Part shown: in pieces, positions 59,448 through 64,000 of the stretch | How positions within the stretch are numbered: position 1 is the first letter of the stretch | Layout: the number at the start of each line of letters is the position of its first letter | Source: Bin76 sp963665765 | GTDB lineage: Bacteria > Actinomycetota > Acidimicrobiia > Spongiisociales > ZC4RG35 | Length of the DNA: 64,000 nt | Reading direction: 5' to 3' | NCBI GenBank assembly: GCA_963665765.1 | Contig: OY762464.1 | Location: 930,001-994,000, forward strand | Made by a program: the position numbers and the translations under genes | Notes under the pieces: generated by a model | Seen by the model: only the letters and a program-made list of their open reading frames with translations | What the model was told of the DNA's origin: nothing | Database searches by the model: none

Positions 59448-60664
59448 CGGCACAACTCCACAATCCGACGGGCGCCGTCCGCCATGTTCGTAGCCGAGAT
59501 GACGTCCAACCCCGATTCGGCGATCATTCTGCGGCCCAAATCGACATTGGTTCCCTCCAGCCGAACCACCAGAGGCACCGACAAACCCACTTCCCGGGTG
59601 GCGGACAACACCCCTTCGGCTATCACATCACAATGCACAATTCCGCCGAAAATGTTGACGAAGATCCCTTTGACGTTGGGGTCGGCGGTGATGATCTGAA
59701 ACCCTTTGGCCACTCGCGCCGCGTCGGTGTCGCCTCCCACATCCAAAAAGTTGGCGGGAGTCCCCCCATAGTGCTTGACGATGTCCATGGTGGCCATGGC
59801 CAGACCCGCGCCGTTCACCATGCAACCGATCTCCCCGTCGAGCCTTACATAGTTGAGTCCCGCCTCCCGGGAAGTGGTCTCGGCAGGCTCCTCTTCGCTC
59901 TCGTCCCGCATCCCGGCCACTTCCGGATGCCGGTAGAGAGCATTGTCCTCGAAAGACACCTTGGCGTCGAGCGCCACGGCTCTCTCCGAGGAGGTGATAA
60001 CCAACGGGTTAATCTCCAGGAGCTCGGTGTCAAGATCCATGGCGGCTGCCACCAATTTCTCCACCAGCCGGGCGAAAGAAGCCGCTGCCTTACCGGCGAG
60101 ACTCAGCCTTCGGGCCAGACGTCGCAGCTGGAAGGGGCGGATTCCCACTGCCGGATCGATGATCTCGGTCACCAGTTTCTCGGGAGACTCGGCCGCCACC
60201 TTTTCGATTTCCACTCCTCCCTCCACCGAAGCCAGGATGACCGGCCGGGATACCTTGCGATCCAACTGGACCGCCAGGTACAGCTCCCGGGCGATGTCCA
60301 CCCCCGCCTCCACCAGCAGGCGGTTCACCACCTTGCCCGACGGCCCGGTCTGGACGGTCACCAGCGTCGATCCCAGCATCTTTTCGGCCAGGGCCAGCAT
60401 CCTTCGGTGCATCAGCATCGTCTGCCCCGAGGCCACGATGTTCACCCCTCCGATCCCGGCGTTGGGGTATTCCACAAAACGCCCCTTACCCCGGCCGCCG
60501 GCGTGTACCTGCGCCTTGACCACCACCAGATGACCACCGGTCTTCTCCAGCAGGGCCACCGAGGCGTCAGCAGCCTCTTTGGGAGTGAACGCCGCCTTTC
60601 CGGGAGGTACCGCCACCCCATGGGAAGCCAGCAGTTCCTTGGCCTGGTGCTCGTGGATGTTCAC
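59444..60664 (-). CDS. sucC: Succinate-CoA ligase beta subunit
   Basis: ATP-grasp subunit of succinyl-CoA synthetase. NIHEHQAKELLASHGVAVPPG, VVVKAQVHAGGRGKGRFVEY (in order), LEINPLVITS and GCMVNGAGLAMATMDIVKHYGG, then FGGIVHCDVIAEG and LVVRLEGTNVDLG. 406 residues, a little longer than the usual 385-395 because of an insertion after residue 250 (RDESEEEPAETTSREAG), with no known function. GTG start at 60664. First gene of the sucC-sucD pair. Confidence 0.95.
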   Translation of the reverse strand: MNIHEHQAKELLASHGVAVPPGKAAFTPKEAADASVALLEKTGGHLVVVKAQVHAGGRGKGRFVEYPNAGIGGVNIVASGQTMLMHRRMLALAEKMLGSTLVTVQTGPSGKVVNRLLVEAGVDIARELYLAVQLDRKVSRPVILASVEGGVEIEKVAAESPEKLVTEIIDPAVGIRPFQLRRLARRLSLAGKAAASFARLVEKLVAAAMDLDTELLEINPLVITSSERAVALDAKVSFEDNALYRHPEVAGMRDESEEEPAETTSREAGLNYVRLDGEIGCMVNGAGLAMATMDIVKHYGGTPANFLDVGGDTDAARVAKGFQIITADPNVKGIFVNIFGGIVHCDVIAEGVLSATREVGLSVPLVVRLEGTNVDLGRRMIAESGLDVISATNMADGARRIVELCR

Positions 60665-60733
60665 AGGGCAAATATGCTACCGCCCGCCAGGGGGGCCGGG
60701 CGCGGACGTCGACCCCGGGTACAGAAGCGTTTG

Positions 60734-61117
60734 CTAAAGGCCGGCGCCCACCCATCCCACGATCTCATCCAAAGATGCACCGGGGCCAAAAATTCGGGTT
60801 ACGCCCAGATCCAGGAGTTGCTCCACGTCCTCGGTGGGTATGACGCCTCCCCCGAATACTTTGATGTGGTGGGCGCCGGCTGATGACAGCAGGCGGAGAA
60901 TGGGAGGGAAGATGGACATATACGCCCCGGACATCACCGACAGCCCGATGGCGTGAACATCTTCTTGGATAGCCGCCGCCACCACCTGTTCGGGAGTCTG
61001 GTGAAGCCCGGTGTAGATCACCTCATGCCCGCCGTCCCGAAGCGCCCGGGCCACCACCTTGGCGCCCCGATCATGCCCGTCCAGACCTGCCTTGGCGATC
61101 AACACGCGTCTTCTCAC
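60734..61117 (-). CDS. B12-binding protein, methylmalonyl-CoA mutase small-domain type
   Basis: Free-standing cobalamin-binding domain, 127 residues. AKAGLDGHDRGAKVVARAL holds the His of the DxHxxG motif; IGLSVMSGAYMSIFPPIL and VFGGGVIPTEDVEQL are typical of the C-terminal part of methylmalonyl-CoA mutase and its relatives. The substrate-binding large chain is not in the window, so the partner mutase is encoded elsewhere. Place beside sucCD fits the flow from methylmalonyl-CoA to succinyl-CoA. GTG at 61117 within GGGGAGGTG is the likely start. Confidence 0.88.
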   Translation of the reverse strand: MRRRVLIAKAGLDGHDRGAKVVARALRDGGHEVIYTGLHQTPEQVVAAAIQEDVHAIGLSVMSGAYMSIFPPILRLLSSAGAHHIKVFGGGVIPTEDVEQLLDLGVTRIFGPGASLDEIVGWVGAGL

Positions 61118-61155
61118 CTCCCCAAGGGTAGAAGCCGCAGATAGCCCTGGTTAAC

Positions 61156-62277
61156 ATGGAAACCATGTCGGTTCTTCCGCTTCACACCCTGGCTTTGGCC
61201 GGACAGAGCATCTGGGCTGATCAGATATCACGGGCAATGCTGGACAGCGGCGAGTTGGCTCGCCGGGTCCGTCGGCAACACATAACCGGGGTCACGTCCA
61301 ACCCTTCCATCTTCGCGGCGGCCATCACCCGAAGCGACGACTACGACCGGGAAATGGCTCGCCTGATCGGCGAGGGAGCGGACCCCGACGAGACCTACGC
61401 CTCCCTGATAACCCGCGATATCACCGACGCCTGCGACGTATTGGCGGCGGTTCACCGAGAAAGCGACGGGGCGGATGGCTTCGTCTCGGTGGAGGTGTCC
61501 CCCCAATTGGCGGCCGATACGCCGGCCACTGTGGCGGAGGCCCGAGAATGGGTGAAGCGAGTCAGCCGACCCAACCTGCTGGTGAAGGTGCCGGCCACCC
61601 CCGAAGGCATCCCGGCCATCCGCCGGCTCACCGGAGAGGGTATCTCGGTGAACGTCACCCTGATCTTTTCTCTGGAGCGTTACCGGGAAGTGATGGGGGC
61701 CTATCTGCACGGACTGGAGGATTTTGCAGCCGTGGGAGGAAAGCTCCGGGAGGTGGCGTCGGTAGCCTCATTCTTCGTGTCCCGGGTAGACACCGAGGTG
61801 GACCGGCGTTTGGAGGAAATGGGCGGCCCCCCCGAGTTGGCTTTGCGAGGAAAGGCGGCGGTCGCCAACGCCCAAGCGGCCTACGGCGATTTTCTCTCGG
61901 TGTTTTCCGGAGACCGCTGGAACCGACTTGCGGCCCGGGGCGCCCGGATCCAGCGTCCCCTGTGGGCCTCCACCTCCACCAAGAACCGAGCTTATCCGGA
62001 CACCCTGTATGTGGACACCTTGGTGGCTCCTCACACGGTCAACACCTTGCCATTGTCCACCATCGAGGCTTATGCCGACCACGGTTCTCCCCGTCCCTCC
62101 ATCTTCGGACCCGAAGAGATCGCTTTATCCCGGAACCGCTTGGCTGAACTAGAGGGGGTAGGAATCGACTATCAGGATGTGGTGGAGACCCTGGAAACTC
62201 AAGGAGTGCGCAGCTTCACGAAGTCCTTTGTGGAACTGCAATCCCACATCGCCGCCAAATACCACGAACTGGCCTGA
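61156..62277 (+). CDS. tal: Transaldolase
   Basis: Pentose phosphate pathway enzyme moving a dihydroxyacetone unit between sugar phosphates. Signatures: LALAGQSIWADQISRAML, GVTSNPSIFAAAI, VSVEVSPQLAADTPATV, active-site Lys in RPNLLVKVPATPEGIPAI, GISVNVTLIFSLERY, and WASTSTKNRAYPDTLYVDTL. 373 residues fits the actinobacterial long form. ATG at 61156, or 61165. It is divergent from the B12 gene and convergent with the helicase. Confidence 0.95.
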   Translation: METMSVLPLHTLALAGQSIWADQISRAMLDSGELARRVRRQHITGVTSNPSIFAAAITRSDDYDREMARLIGEGADPDETYASLITRDITDACDVLAAVHRESDGADGFVSVEVSPQLAADTPATVAEAREWVKRVSRPNLLVKVPATPEGIPAIRRLTGEGISVNVTLIFSLERYREVMGAYLHGLEDFAAVGGKLREVASVASFFVSRVDTEVDRRLEEMGGPPELALRGKAAVANAQAAYGDFLSVFSGDRWNRLAARGARIQRPLWASTSTKNRAYPDTLYVDTLVAPHTVNTLPLSTIEAYADHGSPRPSIFGPEEIALSRNRLAELEGVGIDYQDVVETLETQGVRSFTKSFVELQSHIAAKYHELA

Positions 62278-62307
62278 TTCCAAGTTCAGAGCCGGACTCG
62301 CCCTCAG

Positions 62308-64000
62308 TCAAGGGCCGAAACCACCTACTCTCTCGACTGCGGTGAGCATCAGCTCCCGCCTTTCCCGTAGATCCGGGAAAAAGACGGTGGCCGACGCTCT
62401 CCCACCCCGGCCGGAGATGGTGAGCACCCGACCGAACCCCCAGTCGGGATGCTGCACCCGATCTCCCACCTCAAACCCTGACCGGCGAGTGATTTGCCTG
62501 CCCGAGCGGATCGCCGCGCCGGTGACGGGACGGGCCGCCGGCCCACCTCGCCTTCCTTTGCCACGGCGACGAGCCATCCCTCCGCCGACCAGCTTCACCA
62601 GGCGGTCGGGTATCTCGCGCAGAAATCGGCTGGGCGTCTGGGGATAGGGAAATCCGCCCACCATGCGAGTGTCGTCCCAGCTCAGGTGGAGCCTTTCCAT
62701 GGAGCGGGTGATCGCCACATAAAAGAGCCTTCGCTCCTCCTCCAGTTGATCAGGATCGGCGATGCTGCGTTCGTGGGGGAACAACCCGTCCTGCATGCCC
62801 ACCACAAACACCACCGGGAACTCCAGCCCCTTGGCGCTGTGAACCGTCATCAGGGCCACCGCCCCCGCCCCTTCGTCCAGGTTGTCGGTATCCGAAACCA
62901 GTGACGCTCCCTCCAAGAACCGGCCCAACTGTTCCATCGGAGGAAGGTCCTCTTCGGAAAGGTCGTCGAACTCGTAAGCCACCCGGGAAAGCTCGGCCAG
63001 GTTCTCGGTGCGGCTCTCTGCCTCGATTCCCCCCTCGGCCGCGGCCATTTCCCCCAGCCCCGTGTCGAATATGGCGCTCTCGGTGGCCCGGCCCACCCCG
63101 TGGGAGTCCAGATGCCCCCGGATCGAACCCAACAATTCCGCCAACTCTTTCACTCCTTTCCGCGCCCGGGTTGAGATCCCGACTATTTGGTCCGCCTGAT
63201 CCAATGCCTCCCGCAGGCTCACCTGCTGCGTGGAGACGTAACGCTCCATACGTCCCAGAGAAGTACGGCCGATGCCCCGGCGGGGAGTATTGATGATTCT
63301 TCGCAACGCCACCCCGTCGTCGGGATTCGCCACCACTTGCAGATAGGCCACCACATCCTTCACTTCCCGCCGCTGATAGAAGGCCACCGCCCCCACCACC
63401 TGGTAGGGCAGTTCGGCCCGCCGCAGAGCCTCTTCGAAAGCTCGGGATTGGGCGTTGGTCCGGTAGAACACCGCCATGTCCGAAGGGTTGTGGCCCTCGG
63501 AAATCAACTTCCTGACCCGGTCGGCAACAAATCGCGCCTCGCGGGTGACGCCCGATCCCTGATGGACGATTATGTGGTCTCCTTTTCCCTGATCGCACCA
63601 CAGATCCTTGGGATCGGCGCGGAGATTGTGGCTTATCACTTCGTTGGCGGCGTCCAAGATGGTGGAAGTCGACCGGTAGTTGCGATTGAGAATCACCCGG
63701 CGGGCTTCGGGGAAGTCTTCGTCGAAGCGGGTGAAGTTTTGATAGTCGGCGCCCCGGAAGGCATAGATGGACTGATCGTTGTCACCCACCACGAACAGGC
63801 TGCGGTGGAGGCGAGCCAAATCCCTGACCAACAGGTACTGGGCGCGGTTGGTGTCCTGATACTCATCGACCAGCACGTGGCGGAAAACTCCCCGGTACTT
63901 GTCCACCACCTCGGGAACCGCCCCGAACAACTCCACGGTCACCATCAGCAGATCGTCAAAATCCATGGCCGACATCTGCAGGAGACGTTGCTGGTAGAGC
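62308..64000 (-). CDS. UvrD/PcrA-type DNA helicase, N-terminus outside the window
   Basis: Superfamily 1A 3'-5' helicase for repair and replication restart. The frame is open to the right edge; the Walker A part is missing. Seen are MDFDDLLMVTVELF, motif II VLVDEYQDTNRAQ, motif III VVGDNDQSIYAFRGAD, motif IV RRVILNRNYRSTSTILD, motif V MTVHSAKGLEFPVVFVVGMQDGLFP (in pieces TVHSAKGLEF) and motif VI EEERRLFYVAITRSMERLHLS. The end has the C-terminal Tudor-like WGFGRVLTISGRG segment of PcrA proteins that binds RNA polymerase. Confidence 0.92.
   Translation of the reverse strand, partial: LYQQRLLQMSAMDFDDLLMVTVELFGAVPEVVDKYRGVFRHVLVDEYQDTNRAQYLLVRDLARLHRSLFVVGDNDQSIYAFRGADYQNFTRFDEDFPEARRVILNRNYRSTSTILDAANEVISHNLRADPKDLWCDQGKGDHIIVHQGSGVTREARFVADRVRKLISEGHNPSDMAVFYRTNAQSRAFEEALRRAELPYQVVGAVAFYQRREVKDVVAYLQVVANPDDGVALRRIINTPRRGIGRTSLGRMERYVSTQQVSLREALDQADQIVGISTRARKGVKELAELLGSIRGHLDSHGVGRATESAIFDTGLGEMAAAEGGIEAESRTENLAELSRVAYEFDDLSEEDLPPMEQLGRFLEGASLVSDTDNLDEGAGAVALMTVHSAKGLEFPVVFVVGMQDGLFPHERSIADPDQLEEERRLFYVAITRSMERLHLSWDDTRMVGGFPYPQTPSRFLREIPDRLVKLVGGGMARRRGKGRRGGPAARPVTGAAIRSGRQITRRSGFEVGDRVQHPDWGFGRVLTISGRGGRASATVFFPDLRERRELMLTAVERVGGFGP

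Noticed and set aside
1..64000. CRISPR array, tRNA or rRNA gene, prophage, or toxin-antitoxin pair
   Set aside because: No regularly spaced direct repeats, no cloverleaf or rRNA sequence, and no phage or toxin families were recognised in reading the window.

Overview
The window looks like a chromosomal piece of a high-GC actinobacterium, most likely of the class Acidimicrobiia. The reasons are the order dprA-xerC-rpsB-tsf-pyrH-frr-cdsA-rseP-ispG, separate cofG and cofH genes for coenzyme F420 biosynthesis, a CysM/CysO/Mec cysteine pathway of the mycobacterial type, and F420/FMN split-barrel oxidoreductases. The taxon is an inference; no rRNA or tRNA gene was seen.

Region by region: (1) 1-2.3 kb holds the end of an RND/MMPL exporter, a long hairpin and a broken IS1-type transposase. 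(2) 2.3-16 kb is a catabolic locus, almost all on the minus strand: sugar ABC transporter, Gfo/Idh/MocA dehydrogenase, a 2-oxo acid dehydrogenase E1/E2 set, YjbQ, RpiB, a VAO-type flavoenzyme, a GntR/HutC regulator, an FGGY kinase, a divergent MBL hydrolase and a decayed ThuA-like gene. Many of its genes overlap by 4 bases, and three related pseudo-palindromes lie at its transcription starts. (3) 16.3-18.9 kb is a decayed IS3 element interrupted by an intact IS110 element; the IS110 leader can be read as a bridge RNA whose guides match its own insertion site and its own ends. (4) 18.9-27.5 kb carries an 8-oxoguanine deaminase-like enzyme, a winged-helix protein, an orphan DNA methyltransferase, an FMN-binding protein, cofH, cofG and an SDR. 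(5) 27.5-41.2 kb is the housekeeping block for isoprenoids, membrane proteolysis, phospholipid, translation, recombination and secretion. (6) 41.6-47 kb is a squalene operon (hpnC-hpnD-hpnE plus a polyprenyl synthase) and a chromate transporter. (7) 47-54 kb has cysM-cysO-mec-rhodanese/E1, folD-purH and a 2-methylfumaryl-CoA isomerase-like CoA transferase. (8) 54-57.7 kb is an unassigned plus-strand operon (cupin, TPP enzyme, F420/FMN protein, flavin monooxygenase). (9) 58.5-64 kb has sucCD, a B12-binding protein, transaldolase and a UvrD-type helicase cut by the window end.

Two themes cut across the map. A roughly 260-280 bp noncoding repeat with TCGCGA-type ends occurs four times (20.4, 22.7, 39.1, 57.9 kb), once truncating a trkA-like gene. 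Short tandem duplications are also frequent: 113 bp at cofG, 13 bp in the trkA remnant, 18 bp in mec and 18 bp before hpnC.
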